From Undaria pinnatifida (lineage: Eukaryota; Sar; Phaeophyceae; Laminariales; Alariaceae): 64,000 nt of DNA. Shown here one piece after another: positions 23,200 to 34,378 of this stretch (positions are counted from its first letter, which is position 1; each line of letters begins with the position of its first letter). The notes beneath the pieces were generated by a model. It made no database searches, was not told the origin of the DNA, and saw only the letters and a program-made list of their open reading frames with translations. The position numbers and the translations under genes were made by a program. The stretch is from positions 6,131,465-6,195,464 of the forward strand of contig JABAKD010000027.1 of NCBI GenBank assembly GCA_012845835.1, in the 5' to 3' direction.

Positions 23200-24020
23200 G
23201 TATCGTCGAGGTGAGACTGCTGTGCGCATATACTGGCACCCGCTATGCCTGTACCCATGTATACTGCCGTATCATGGCAAAAAGCAAAAACAAAACGGCG
23301 GTTGGTTGCGATCGTACTTCTGTGGGCCGAAATTCGTAGGAAGAACGTGCAGCAGTACTCCTATCACCATAGACCAGACTATATGCTGCACGCGTGCCAC
23401 ACAGCTCGTTTAGTTGCAGCCCCGACGGACTCCCTGCCCAAGGGGAGATGGTGATGACGTCCTGTTTCGTGTGGCCGATGCTGATGATGTAGTCGTCACA
23501 TTTTCATGACTATACGGCACTCTGTATCCCCAGAGGGATTGCTGTGAGACTACCGTACTGGTGTGCCTACGTACAGTAGGCCATATGATTAGTGTACAGT
23601 TAAATGCGTGCGTGATTCCGACCATTCCCAGCTTAACTACAGTGTTGCAGTGAACCAACGAATCCGATGTTTTCCTCCGGTTAATCAATGATCAGTCGAT
23701 TCATCCATCGATCGTCGTCAAAACACGAAATGAACATGGACAGGACACCAAGCAGTACAATACCATCGTCGTAAGCGTATACTGTACAGAGAGCATATGC
23801 ATACAAGGCACCTCTTTCTCGTGTTTCGGTTGTTGCTCGGGCGTACGCTCGAGATCCGCGTTTTTCTGTGCCTGCCGGTTTGGTAATCAATCTGTGTTTA
23901 TGCCCTCCATGATGTTGCCGGCATGCACCAAACGCAGGGACTGGAGTAGACAATCGCAGGGGTCCCATACGAGGAAATTGCGAACGTTTCTGCAGCAAGG
24001 GCACGGGCACCGGTTGCCCG
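23200..24020. other. Unassigned interval
   Basis: Open frames on the minus strand (for example 23681-24118) overlap the start of the hypothetical + strand frame. No domain was recognised. Confidence 0.3.
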
Positions 24021-24026
24021 CACCTC

Positions 24027-25613
24027 GTGTCAACGGCGGAATGGGAAACACTTGCGGGGGTGTTGGTAGTGGGCGATGACAGATGTGATGACGGTAGTAT
24101 TGGCGCCGATGGTGGCAAGGATGATGATGCTGTTGACGGTATCTACGTTATTTGTCGCGATAGCATGATGGCCGACAGTTCGGTGGGGCCAAACGAGCAT
24201 ACGGTGATCAGGGAGCACGTCTGGCCATGGGTACCGGGTGGCCTGCGCTCAGAAGAATTATTGGTGGGAACATCTGTCCGTGACAATACATACGGTGATG
24301 GTGCCGTTGGTGACGGTGATGACGACGAGCAGACCGATAATGACGGCGGCCGCTCACCGCTGCCAGGGGAACCTGCGGCGTCGAGGGCTTACGTCTGGCT
24401 ATGGTTATCAGTCAACGCGCACGAGAAAACGGGTGAAATCAGGGGGAGACAAGGAATCATGGTAGCAGGGCGTCACGGCCAAGAGTCTACTCCGGTTCCG
24501 AATCCGGTCTGCCTCATGATATATATCGCGATCATGTTGGTCGCTGCCTACAGAGGAACCCCACGGCGCAGGATTAGGAGGTGTAGACGACTTCAGCGGC
24601 GCGCCCGATCGTCACGTTATTCTCAGCGGCTTGTAAACAAACGAAAGGAGCTACATGACATAGCTGTGGCAACAACGCCGCTCTTTTGCGCTCGTTTTTC
24701 GCTCTTCAGGTTGACGTCCCTCGGCATCCATTCCCGCTGTTTGTTTGACGTCGACCTCTTGAGCGAGAGTCGGTTAGAGAAACACAAAGAAGGCGACACC
24801 TATTTTTCGCCGCTCGACACTAATATCACTACTAGTGGAAGTAACGAACAGGAAACCAGTCTCCTCGGCATCTGGGAGGACGTTGAGATTATTTTTCCCA
24901 ACCTCAAGTCCACCGTCAACCGTGTTGTAGCGTCCGCTAAGAAGAGCCCCACAGCCAACCTTAAGGTTGGGCCGGTTGGCACGTGTGATGAGGTGAAGAA
25001 GGAGACCAAGCCCACGGTCATCAGTATGAAGCTCGCCGGAAACACTTCGAAGCCAAGCCTTAAATCCTCCGTCGATGGGATGGCCACCCCTCCGAAGAAA
25101 GAGGTGGGTGACGTTGACGTTAGGCTAATGAGCATGTACAAAGAGGAAATGGATGCCGAGAACATAGCCGTCACCCAGAAAAAACCCACCGACGTCAGTA
25201 CGAAGCCGAACTTCGCGCCCGCAGGTGAGAAAAAGAAAACCATAAAAGACTTGAACGTTGGAAAGGTTTGGTGCAAACTTTCTCACAGCGTTCTTGTCCT
25301 CGGTGGCTTTCTTTTTCGCAGCTGCGGACGCCAAATTCGGCTTCGCGTTGGCATCGGTGAGCTTCTTCTCGACGACGACAATCTTCGTGGCATCCATTTC
25401 CCCTTTGCACTGGATTCAAACGAAATATATACCAGAGCTGCACTTTTCCCAACAAAGAATTTGTTAAGAACAAGAACTAGCTGGACAATCACAACGGAGC
25501 CGCCATACCCTCGTTCGCCCGACCCATTTCCGTTTTTGTTCGTAATTCTAACATGCCGTTTAAGGCGGATCAGGTATCAGGAGCTATTCCGGCCAAATCC
25601 GCTACCGACATAG
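24027..25613 (+). CDS. Hypothetical protein, 528 codons, low-complexity, possibly several exons
   Basis: Unrecognised. The first ~130 residues are Asp/Gly-rich; residues 170-205 are Arg-rich. Residues ~270-420 are Lys/Thr/Val-rich with short repeats such as KKPTDVSTKPNF and AGEKKKT. The C-terminal part (from about 25270) runs into the reverse arm of an inverted duplication, so it probably encodes antisense sequence and not authentic protein. The frame may therefore contain real exons (24830-25265 is the best) joined to non-coding sequence. The 25553 frame overlaps its 3' end. Confidence 0.35.
   Translation: MSTAEWETLAGVLVVGDDRCDDGSIGADGGKDDDAVDGIYVICRDSMMADSSVGPNEHTVIREHVWPWVPGGLRSEELLVGTSVRDNTYGDGAVGDGDDDEQTDNDGGRSPLPGEPAASRAYVWLWLSVNAHEKTGEIRGRQGIMVAGRHGQESTPVPNPVCLMIYIAIMLVAAYRGTPRRRIRRCRRLQRRARSSRYSQRLVNKRKELHDIAVATTPLFCARFSLFRLTSLGIHSRCLFDVDLLSESRLEKHKEGDTYFSPLDTNITTSGSNEQETSLLGIWEDVEIIFPNLKSTVNRVVASAKKSPTANLKVGPVGTCDEVKKETKPTVISMKLAGNTSKPSLKSSVDGMATPPKKEVGDVDVRLMSMYKEEMDAENIAVTQKKPTDVSTKPNFAPAGEKKKTIKDLNVGKVWCKLSHSVLVLGGFLFRSCGRQIRLRVGIGELLLDDDNLRGIHFPFALDSNEIYTRAALFPTKNLLRTRTSWTITTEPPYPRSPDPFPFLFVILTCRLRRIRYQELFRPNPLPT
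25135..25405. repeat. Inverted duplication of a coding-type repeat unit
   Basis: The left arm (+, from 25147) encodes MDAENIAVTQKKPTDVSTKP. The right arm read on the minus strand encodes MDATKIVVVEKKLTDANAKP followed by the same K-rich continuation. DNA similarity is clear (GGAAATGGATGCC, AAGCCGAA, GAAAAAGAAA), and the centre is near 25269. The arms have diverged more at silent-type positions than in the peptide, which suggests both were once translated. Confidence 0.7.
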
Positions 25614-26677
25614 TACCCGATTCTTCTTCAAGTTCAGCTAAGAAGCTAAATGTCGACAGCGCTTTCGTCTTTCGAACAGCTCCGTCGACAAGCAGCAAGG
25701 CAATCACCGGTGTAGTCGGGTCGTCCGGTGCAAACAACAGGGCGGTATGGAAGGAGAAACACCAGACCGCCGTCACGGCCGCCACCACCAAATCCATCGT
25801 TCCTGTTGCGGTTCCCAATTGCTCTCTACAGGCAGATGTTAAGGTGACGCAGGGTCCGGGGGATAGCGTAGTCACATCTTCCATCGACGTGGTCCTGGAT
25901 TCTACACCTCGTGCATCATCGGAAAAACACGTAGACGCCGCTTCCATCACAGCTGCTGTGTCGTTGAGCACAGATCAAAACGTTGAGGACGTTGAGCCGT
26001 TCCGGACAAAAAGGGAGGCGACTAAGGGCATGAAGCGCCATGGTACCACCAACGCCACAGTCACCGCTACCGTTGCTTGGTCGGCAAAGGACCGGAGCGT
26101 TGACACCGATGCCATTCCTGCGGCTGCACCAACGAAGATCAACGACAATATCGTGAAAGTCGAGATGCCAGGCTCAAGTGCAGAAGCGATCGAAGGGATG
26201 AAGCGCTACACGGCCACTAGTACCAACACTACCACCGACACCGCTGCCACTGTCACAGAGGCTGCAACGCGAAACAAGGACAATCCCAGTGGTAAACTTG
26301 ACCCTTCAAGCAAGAGCGCAAGGGCAAGACAGGCGAAGAAGCGTCAAGCGGCCGCCAGTGCCGCCACCAGCACCACTTTTGCCTGTGCGGCGAAGAAAGC
26401 AAACGTTGACACCACTGCCAACAAACCAGCTGCATCAAATATTACAAGCGCAAACAAGACCGTTGGACTAGTCGAGCCGTTCGGCAAAAGCTCAGATAAG
26501 GTCATGGGGAGGAAGAACCACACTGCTTCCACCGGCACTACATTCGCGGGCACGCGTGTCCTGGCCGATTCTGCTCAGGTCACGTCGAGATCAACTTCCC
26601 ATGCTCTTTCGAGACAGGGAGACCGAGCGCTTCAGTGTTCGCAGCAACCAGCGGAAGCTAAGGTTGGTCGTGCTTGA
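25553..26677 (+). CDS. Hypothetical Ala/Thr/Ser/Lys-rich protein, 374 residues, degenerate internal repeats
   Basis: Unrecognised. It starts at AACATGCC, with a TATA-like AAATATATACC about 120 bp upstream (25428-25438). A degenerate repeat of ~60-90 residues can be followed: a VEPF- or VEMP-type start, K/A-rich linker, GMKRH / GMKRY / AKKRQ / GRKNH block, then Thr/Ala-rich tail (near residues 145, 203, 260, 304). There is no signal peptide or membrane segment. The composition resembles a disordered, Lys-rich linker protein. The length of uninterrupted frame and the repeat conservation favour real coding, but low complexity weakens that. Confidence 0.45.
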   Translation: MPFKADQVSGAIPAKSATDIVPDSSSSSAKKLNVDSAFVFRTAPSTSSKAITGVVGSSGANNRAVWKEKHQTAVTAATTKSIVPVAVPNCSLQADVKVTQGPGDSVVTSSIDVVLDSTPRASSEKHVDAASITAAVSLSTDQNVEDVEPFRTKREATKGMKRHGTTNATVTATVAWSAKDRSVDTDAIPAAAPTKINDNIVKVEMPGSSAEAIEGMKRYTATSTNTTTDTAATVTEAATRNKDNPSGKLDPSSKSARARQAKKRQAAASAATSTTFACAAKKANVDTTANKPAASNITSANKTVGLVEPFGKSSDKVMGRKNHTASTGTTFAGTRVLADSAQVTSRSTSHALSRQGDRALQCSQQPAEAKVGRA

Positions 26678-26679
26678 CT

Positions 26680-27330
26680 ACGCTCACGGTTAGGTTGGGG
26701 TGAATTCACGACTTGCTTCAGATAGTATACGTGTGCCACTGTTGGTCTGTTTTCAGTGTCAAGGGTGCATGCGACAAGTCGTTCCGGCGCGGCAATGTCT
26801 TTCCAGAACACTGCACCGCACTCACTCGTTGAACCATTCATATGTTACAGGTCAGGTCCGTACAATATCGCTCATCTAGGCGTGCGTTTGTTCAGAGGTG
26901 TATAACAATTATACCGAATACCTTGCCCGTCAATCCCGTGATAATCACCCCAATTTTATTTCGGCGCAAAGAATCTCGACGTAGAATTGCGTGTGTGGTC
27001 TTCAACCGTATAACGGATACGTTAAACACGCCGCATGATTGCGTTCCTTCTTCACCGCTGCACAGATGATGCCTTCCAGCACGTGTGCGTGATGCACCAC
27101 CATCCTTATAACTGTGTGTGTTCGGTAGATTGTGTTGGCGGACGCTTTGACGCTCTTCCCACATACCACCATATCCTCCTAACTAATCGTCTGTGCAACC
27201 GTCTTGGTGTCACCGATTTCTGGCGATGTGTCTACACCGATATGATAGCCTGCTGAGAAACCCATTTCATTGTCTTCTTTGTGCTGCTTTCTTGCCTCTC
27301 TTCTTAATGTCTACACCACACCAATGTTAT
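26680..27330. other. Possible upstream exons, unresolved
   Basis: A frame at 27035-27256 (+, 73 codons, Cys/His-rich) could belong to the gene downstream, but I found no convincing splice pair. The rest shows nothing. Confidence 0.25.
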
Positions 27331-27332
27331 AG

Positions 27333-30300
27333 CTTCTCCTCAAGGTGAACGTCAAGATTGGGTCATTTTTGTCCGTTCTTTTAACCCTGTACACATGGTA
27401 AGTTCCACCATTTTACAAAAACATTTCAAGGGCGTCATCCGTAAGTTCGACGAATTTCATTTGTGCGTGGCAGCTCAACCTGCAAAGACGCCTACTAATT
27501 TCGTCTTTAATTGGCTGATATGCTGCCGTTCTTTTCTAATACTTGTACTTCTCTTGCAAAACGACGCTATAGCCTCTCAGCAACGTTGACGGGCTGTTCG
27601 ACAGCAGAAAACCGGCCATCAAAGCCGTCAGGGGCTGGTTTTCTGGGATTTCCATCAATATCGATAAGGACGGGAATTGTTTCGGCACGGCATGGATGGT
27701 CGCCGCGCTTGTGTGGGCCGCACAAAGTCCAGCACGCCTACATTATCTTATTTCTGAGCTGGAAGAGGCCGGCCGCCCCGGCCAAGCATTTGGATGCCTC
27801 GACCACACGTGCAAGGTAAGGGGGCGGCGCACGTTTCTTGCACATCCTGCCCAAGAAACACCGACCACCGGAAAAGAGGTCTAAACCTTGTGATCTCCTT
27901 GGCTTGGATCGGCTCACGTTTACTGACAAACAATTCGAATTATCGGTGTAAGGACGGTTCATGGGAGTCTATGTGCTACATATATGGGATGTATTATTTC
28001 CAAAACCGTCACATTTATCCCCTCAAAATAATGTATAGTTTCCAGGCACATATTGAGCTGCCCACACGCCCCCCCCCCCCCCCCCCCGCCCCAACCCCCC
28101 CCTCCCCGCCCCCAATAATATACTGATGCCAAAACCGTCACATTTATCCCCTCGAAAGGATTTATAGCTTACATGCACAAATTGCCCCCTTCCCCCCCCC
28201 CCCCCCCCCTCCTCCAAACCCGCTCGCTTTTGATCAAAACCAGGCCCCCACGTCCTTCAAAACTCCGCCCCACCCCCCTCACCGGTTATTCGACTTACAA
28301 GATTAACTTGATCAAAGGTTACATTTCCCTTCACAGCTGTCAGATTTTGTCCCCCTCAGAAACGGGTTTTATAGTTTCCGCGCACAGACTGACTAAGATC
28401 ATCCTGTTGACCCTGATAGCTACACTGTAGTTGTAAGGGGAGTCGCCGACCTATATCCTTAATGAGGACACACAACTCGTAATACGCGCGATCGGAGTAT
28501 CACACACAGCTTGCAAAGATGAGTTTCGACGAAATCTTCGATCTCACAGCTGGAGTGTATTTTCATTTTTTATAATATATGGGGTTGTGTGTATAGCTGT
28601 GGAGGAACGGGAAAAATAATTTCGACAGGTAAACCCCTGTACCGCTTCTCGATGCCGGTTGTTTTTCTCCCTCCTGCTACTTCGGTGTTACGTCGAGTCT
28701 TTCGTGCATTCTACGTCAAGCAATTGACACAAAACTGGGTTGGGCACACCGCCATTGATTCGAGTTGTGCCACGAACCTCGGGGTGGCCATGATCAAGAT
28801 ATTCCTCATCACAAACTGCGCACGATACAAACGGCAAAATATGTACGAATTGTCTCGAATTAGTCGCAATATGGAAATTTAACCACCGCTCCCCCTCTGC
28901 ATATCGTTCCCGCATCATTTCACGTTAGTTTCTACCCGACGTTGATTGTTTTGTCTTTTGTTGCTTTAGGGTTATGTGGATTACTTCGTTGGCTACGTTA
29001 AGGAATTGAAGCACGAGTGGATTGGGCACGCTGCACACGATTCAACTTGCGCCACGAACCTCGCCGTTGGCGTGGTGAAGACTTTCCTAGGCCCAAACTG
29101 CGAGGGGTACGTGTGTGGTGACAAGGAACGGGAAGACCCCCGCTGGCTCAAGCTCAAGTGGGGCGTAGGGATTGCAGCTCGAGCATTGGATGCTTGGGTT
29201 GCAGCAATCCACGATTCGGAATTGGACACGGTGAGCCAGTAATACAACGATTGACAAATATGTCCGATATAATACTGTATGTACTAAGCGTTGAACCGAG
29301 TATTCCGGTATTAAGATGACTGTTCGTCGTCATTGTGTACCTCCTTAAGTCAGCAATGCCGCGATTGCAATACCGTTTCAGTGCAGTGCAATACTCCACC
29401 ATTTCAAACCAGCGATTGCAATAAGATTTTTATAATACTCTGTCCACTGTACCATACCAGGCGGTGGGCCAATAATACCCCGATTACCATTCCAAGCGCC
29501 ATACATACCGTCCTTACTATTCACTTGTATTTGATTACGCACCGTTCTAGTTCAATTTCGGCAAATGCCTCACACCTTCAATGTACTGTACACAGTACAA
29601 TATTAGGCTGTTGGCCAATAATGCCGCGATCACCATACATTTTCCAATGTGGTGTAATACCGTCCTTTTTCACACGGTGCGCCAACGATACCGTCCTTAC
29701 GATACACGTTCCACGTAACCAATACTATGCCGTTCTGCGTCAGCAGTCCCGAGATTACCATACAACACCTTCAATGCACTGCACGCTGTACCACATTAGG
29801 CGGTGAGACAATAATATGGCGAATATCATACGCTTTCACTGCGAAACCGTAAAGTTTCAGGCGATGACTCGCTATTGCATAATTTTTCAATGCATCACTG
29901 TACCGTTCTAAATCAGCGATACGGCTATTATGCTACACCTTCAATTTGATCTGTGCCGTTTTAAGCTACCAGCAATACCGCGATCGGTATACACGTTCAA
30001 CGTGATACTGTGCCGTTTCAAGCCAATAAGATAGAGACTACCATGAACTTCCAATGTAACACTGTGAGTCTTAATTGGTAAGGCAATGGTCTGGCGATCA
30101 CTAGATACTTTCCATGCAACAATGTAGTCTACAGTATTAAGCGGTGAACCAAGAATATCGCGGCCACAATACACGCTCGAGGTGATGCTGCACCGCATTA
30201 AGCTAGTAATACCGCAAATATCGCCATTCACTTTCAATGTAATGTTTATGTACGGTTTTAAGCACCACCCTGTAATGTAGCGCCGGTTTACACGTTGAAC

Positions 30301-32730
30301 GTAAAGTAACAGCGTGCCGTATTAGGCGTTGAGCCCGAAACATGACACCGTCCTTAGGACACACGTCAATGTAATATTGGTCTGTTTTTAGCCAACATTA
30401 CCGCGATTCGCATGCACGTTGAATGTATGGAAACAGTACAGCTTTAGGCCTTGATCGGCGAAACAGCAATAATACCGCGATTACGATGAAAATGAAACAC
30501 TGTACGTATGTATGCCAGTGTACATAGAACTCCGCCATTCATTACGGAAACCTGGCACCGCCACTCATGTACGTCATAATATCGAGTGTGCGTGTTTATG
30601 ATTAGAGGCAAAACACATTATTTTACAGCAATGCACAAGACACTTGCCGCGGCCGTAAACTTATTTCGACATGGAGACCTGTACACTTGTTGCTAGAACG
30701 ATGGGACGCAGGTCAGCATGATCGAGGTCTTAAATCCGTCTCCAAACAAACTGGAACGTAGCAATGGGAAATGGGCGATGAAACAAAGAGTCAAGTGCGT
30801 GGCTCTTGACCCCTTCCCCCACGGTATAGTACAGAAAATTGTTGCGTACAATCGGAAATGTCTGCCGAGAGAAGGTAACACCGAACGTGAACAAAACCAT
30901 GATGACATTCAATACTATCATCACCACAAAGGGAATTAGAACGGACTCATGAGGTTGGTATGATAGAATGCGGTGCAATATGGCCGTTTTAGTACTATAT
31001 TATTGTATGAATGAAGGATGCACTGCAAAATGGCGAACGTTGATTGAAATGGCAACCTAGTGTCGAATAGTATACTTCGCCCATGCCTTGTTAGAGTTCC
31101 TGCATATAGCCTGGTGACTAGGCAAGTCACCGTCCTGCATCACGTGTTAGGGTGTAGTGCCACGTGGCAAGAGAGAAGCACTGAACTTGTTGCATGGCAA
31201 AACACCCCTCACTTGCAATGTTAGGCCAACTTACGCAAGCTTCGTGAGAGCGTGGTGCTGGACTTTGAGAAGCTGCAAGGTACCACCTTATGCACGCCAG
31301 ACGAAGGGGGCGAGGCCGGTGTGCCGCCTGGTGCGGATGTTTTACGACCGGGCGGAAGCCTGGGCCTCCTAACGGGCTTGGTTGTCGACACGTATGCGCG
31401 GCAACAGCGTGTCTCGGAAGTGAGCACAAATATTCTTGTTGAGTGGTTCTACGGTAGCCCCCTCAATTTTTTCTTCAACGAAATCGTCGTTTTTGAAACA
31501 CGATGAAGACGAACACGTTCGATGTTACTCTGCAGACAAGAAAATACACGAAGAAATCTTTTCATAGCATCCTTCCTCGTGTCGAGCCGCCATGGTGATG
31601 AAACGTTCGTTGAAGAAAATCGCTGGTTTGGGAGGGGGGGGCTATCGTAGAATCAGTCTATTGCGTTGTTCACAAATGAACATGACTGTATACTCATGTA
31701 GGCTAATCGGCGGTACTTACCCGGCTATTTCACGGTGTGTTTTCTATGGGGTTATTGGCGTGCTACGAAAGGGGTGAAACGTTTAGGTCGACCTATTTCG
31801 GGCCAACGGGGACAATCGATTATAGTAACCAACTGCTCAATTTTCTTGTATTTCTAAAATATCTTTGGTTGGATAACTCGGCCACGGGAGTGTTCATCAG
31901 GTTGCTCTTACGAGGGAATTCCATCGAAATTGTCTGTCGGGATTAGATTGCTCTAGCAGAGATCCTTAAGCCAGTTTCTTGGAGAAATATTGGTGCATCT
32001 CAACCGTTCTATCAATTGCGTGCGTCAGTGTTCAAGATATGTATTATGATGTGCCTGGCATAGAGCTCGGAGGAGCGCCTGCGTTCCCCCGTTTTTCAAC
32101 TAACCACACCCCCGGGGTTTAGTTGCAACCACATTCCGTGGGAGGGAAAGCTTGAATTTTGTTAATATTTTTGCGTTCCACTCCGATAGGAGGCGTTTAC
32201 GCTGGATGTATGTTTCTGCTCGCTGCGACAGTCATGTATGCTGCACGTTATCCCTTTGTGTGCGTATTGTTCGTGCCAATACATACCAGCTGCGATCCAC
32301 TGTCGGGTACGTTTCATGCCTCGGGTGGTGTTGCGAGTAGCAACCAGCATGGGCGTCGGGATATGTCTTTGTTGTTGTGGTCGGAGTTCGCTGACATCAC
32401 TGCGTACCCCTCTACATCTGCTGCACGCAGGATTATACGGACCTGTTTCAATGTGCAACCAACACGCCGTCGAACCGTACCACAAACGGGTTCACGGTAC
32501 TCCGAGCGGGTCTGCCGCACTTCGACGTCCTGGTAACCCCAAGCGCCGGCGGCTTGTTCTACGCCACATTGGCGGCGGTGTTCGAGCTCCCTGAGCCCAC
32601 GGAAAACGACCCCAACGCCCTCATGACTCTCCGAAACAATGTGGAGTCTCAATTAGAGACTACCACAGAGCAGCTTGAGCAGTTCGTGTTGGACAAGACG
32701 GAACATGACGGCCAGATAGCCGCCATGAAG
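27333..32730 (+). CDS. Multi-exon gene of unknown function (exon model, partial)
   Basis: Unrecognised family. Exons inferred from splice sites and protein-like composition: 27333-27397 (donor GTAAGT), 27581-27815 (acceptor CTCTCAG, donor GTAAGG), 28970-29230 (acceptor CTTTAG, donor GTGAGC), 30712-30874 (donor GTAACA), 31225-31419 (donor GTGAGC), 32431-32730 (acceptor CACGCAG, donor GTGATG). Phases agree across exons 1-3 and 5-6; exon 4 ends in phase 1 while exon 5 starts in phase 0, so an exon is missing or the gene is damaged. Exon 2 encodes INIDKDGNCFGTAWM, in which D-G-N-C-F faintly recalls an OTU protease active site, but nothing else confirms that. Exon 3 encodes HAAHDSTCATNLAVGVVKTF; exon 6 encodes a Glu/Gln-rich helix-like end. 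The start codon is not located. Exons at 34265-34378 and 40763-41008 may belong to it. Confidence 0.45.
27985..28585 (+). repeat. R1 copy B, inside an intron
   Basis: Full-length copy nearly identical to 1-598, with shorter C-tracts. It has an extra block (CACCGGTTATTCGACTTACA) also present in copy C. It sits in the intron between the exons at 27581-27815 and 28970-29230. Confidence 0.9.
28670..28885 (+). pseudogene. Decayed duplicate of the exon at 28970-29230
   Basis: The frame encodes NWVGHTAIDSSCATNLGVAM where the intact exon encodes EWIGHAAHDSTCATNLAVGV. Upstream sequence also aligns (CTTCGGTGTTACGTCGAGTC versus the CTTTAG-GGTTATGTGGATTA acceptor region), and the acceptor AG has become CG. 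The copy loses similarity after about 40 residues. It is therefore a tandem exon duplicate that can no longer be spliced in the usual way. Confidence 0.65.
29260..30500. repeat. Degenerate tandem repeat, ACCGCGAT / ATACACGTTCAA words
   Basis: A loose repeat of roughly 70-80 bp runs through the interval: 'AATACCGCGATTACCATACA', 'CGTT-CAATGTAATACTGTAC' and 'CGTTTTAAGC-GTGAGCCAAT' recur with heavy variation at least ten times. It occupies the intron between the exons at 28970-29230 and 30712-30874. There are no open frames of note. Confidence 0.6.
31443..31690 (+). repeat. Dispersed repeat shared with 13742-14010
   Basis: See the partner copy. Here it begins immediately after the exon ending at 31419. 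It carries GTTCTACGGTAGCCCCCTCA, GAAATCGTCG, GCAGACAAGAAAAT and GAAGAAAATCGCTGG. Confidence 0.55.
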
Positions 32731-32761
32731 GTGATGCCCTCTATAACGCCGGTAGACTAGG

Positions 32762-32890
32762 GTCGGTTGCCCCCAAGAGTGCCTGTTAAATTGATTGGCG
32801 TATACAGGCATCAAACCCGGTAGTAATAGCATGTGGGGTAACGCCGGCTGCCGCTATAGTACCGGTATTTCCGACTAGGACACACCCCGA
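32762..32890 (-). repeat. Dispersed repeat R5, copy 1
   Basis: On the minus strand GTCGGAAATACCGGTACTAT, GCGGCAGCCGGCGTTAC and AACAGGCACTCTTGGGGGCA match 41075-41210 (+) in order. All three copies keep a GGAA(A/G)TA-CGG/AGG-(T/C)ACT core and an ACAGGCACT end. Confidence 0.6.
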
Positions 32891-34260
32891 CACCATAGAT
32901 AGAGCATCACACGGAGCACTACTGTAGTGCAAAACATCGCGCGGTATCCAGTTGTAGGAGCTGTTTGCTGCCATTGTGACATATGTATGCGTACAACGTA
33001 CGTTGTGAACGATAGTGTAGTACAATAACCGTGGTCCCAAAGAACCGTGGTCCCAAAGAAACTCTCTTGGCCGTGGTTGGAAGACAATATACCGCTCAAA
33101 ATGATTTCGCAATTGAACTGTTTGTATTTATTCCAAGTGCTCGGGAAAATCGAACGACATCTTACCACAGCGGTAGTGTAGGAAATCCAAAAACGATGCA
33201 CACTCAGTGCAGCTTTGCGCCGGGTACCCATACCCAACACAGTTTGCAACCAAGCACTTAAAACTCCCAAACTTTTGTGCAATTTGTTCAGCCAATTACC
33301 GATGTTTACCAAACCAAAAAAAGGGTCTCATCGATTTTTCCATATCCCCAAAAATCCAACCTTTTTCGAACGATTTGATGAAAGTTTAGCAACGTTTGCA
33401 ATAGACTATACATATATATTTCGACCATGTTGAATTAGTTTTTTTTCATTGTTTTTGACGTGTACAAACACGGGTGAAACGTATAAGAAAAAAGTTGCTG
33501 GGAAAAGCGTTGGACTAAAGTGTTACGACTAAGAAATCGGAGATACCATATATTGAAATATGGGACGAAATCTTGGTATAAATAGGCGCGCATACCCTTC
33601 GCGAACTACCACTGACTTATGCAACGGTATTGAATGATCCGATACGACTAAAGTTTAATAAGATGACTTTGGTGTGATTTGAGGTACCAATTACACTGCA
33701 ATGTAGTTTTAATCGTGCTGAAGTGGATAGTTTGTTGTACTCTTGCTTTGGACCGTAACGTCCCACTTTTCCCATTTCTCTGGAGCGCATATACAAACGT
33801 CCAAAAGATGTTCATTCGCATTGTTGATTCCTACAGTACATCGAAAACTTGGTCAGATACACGTTGAAACCTAGCTAAAAAATCACAACGTCGGCAAAAA
33901 AAATAGAAAGCAGAATAGACCCTCAATCCGCGGTTACACATCCCAATCATTTGAAACGGCCCCTCAATAGAGCGAGTACATATCCATCATGTGTAAGAAC
34001 AAAATCTGCTGTTCTGACTGTGTAGAGGTTTTCGCAATCCGGAGCGTTTCAGATCGGCCTCGCGGCATGGGCTGAGAGGGTGGGCGACACAACCAGCAGA
34101 ACGCTTGGTCTTATGACGCTCCGAGTCGTGGCCGTTGCGTGCCGAGAATCGCCGACAACCCCACGGAAATAGACTTTGGACAAAACTGTAAGGGCTTTTG
34201 GGTATGTACAGCTACTGTACTGCCCAACAGTCCTTACATTTTCGTTTATATTGCTTCATG
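32891..34260. other. Non-coding interval, AT-rich
   Basis: An 18 bp direct repeat (AACCGTGGTCCCAAAGAA) occurs twice at 33025-33061. Otherwise only short frames without motifs. Confidence 0.4.
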
Positions 34261-34264
34261 ACAG

Positions 34265-34378
34265 TACATCACGGAACTCCACGAACAGTATCTTCGTGGT
34301 CTTGCAATCCAAAGAGTTTCAGCGCCTCCGCGCGAAATTGATAAAGAGGGGTTGTGGACACAACGAGCATGGCACAAG
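34265..34378 (+). CDS. Exon-like segment, unknown protein
   Basis: The 38 codons are in phase 0 at both ends. The acceptor is TTCATGACAG after a T-rich tract and the donor is GTATCA. The peptide contains ITELHEQYLRGLAIQRV and REIDKEGLWTQRAW, charged and helix-like. It is compatible in phase and strand with the exon ending at 32730, so it may be a further exon of that gene. The following intron would hold the satellite and hAT element. Not recognised. Confidence 0.4.
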
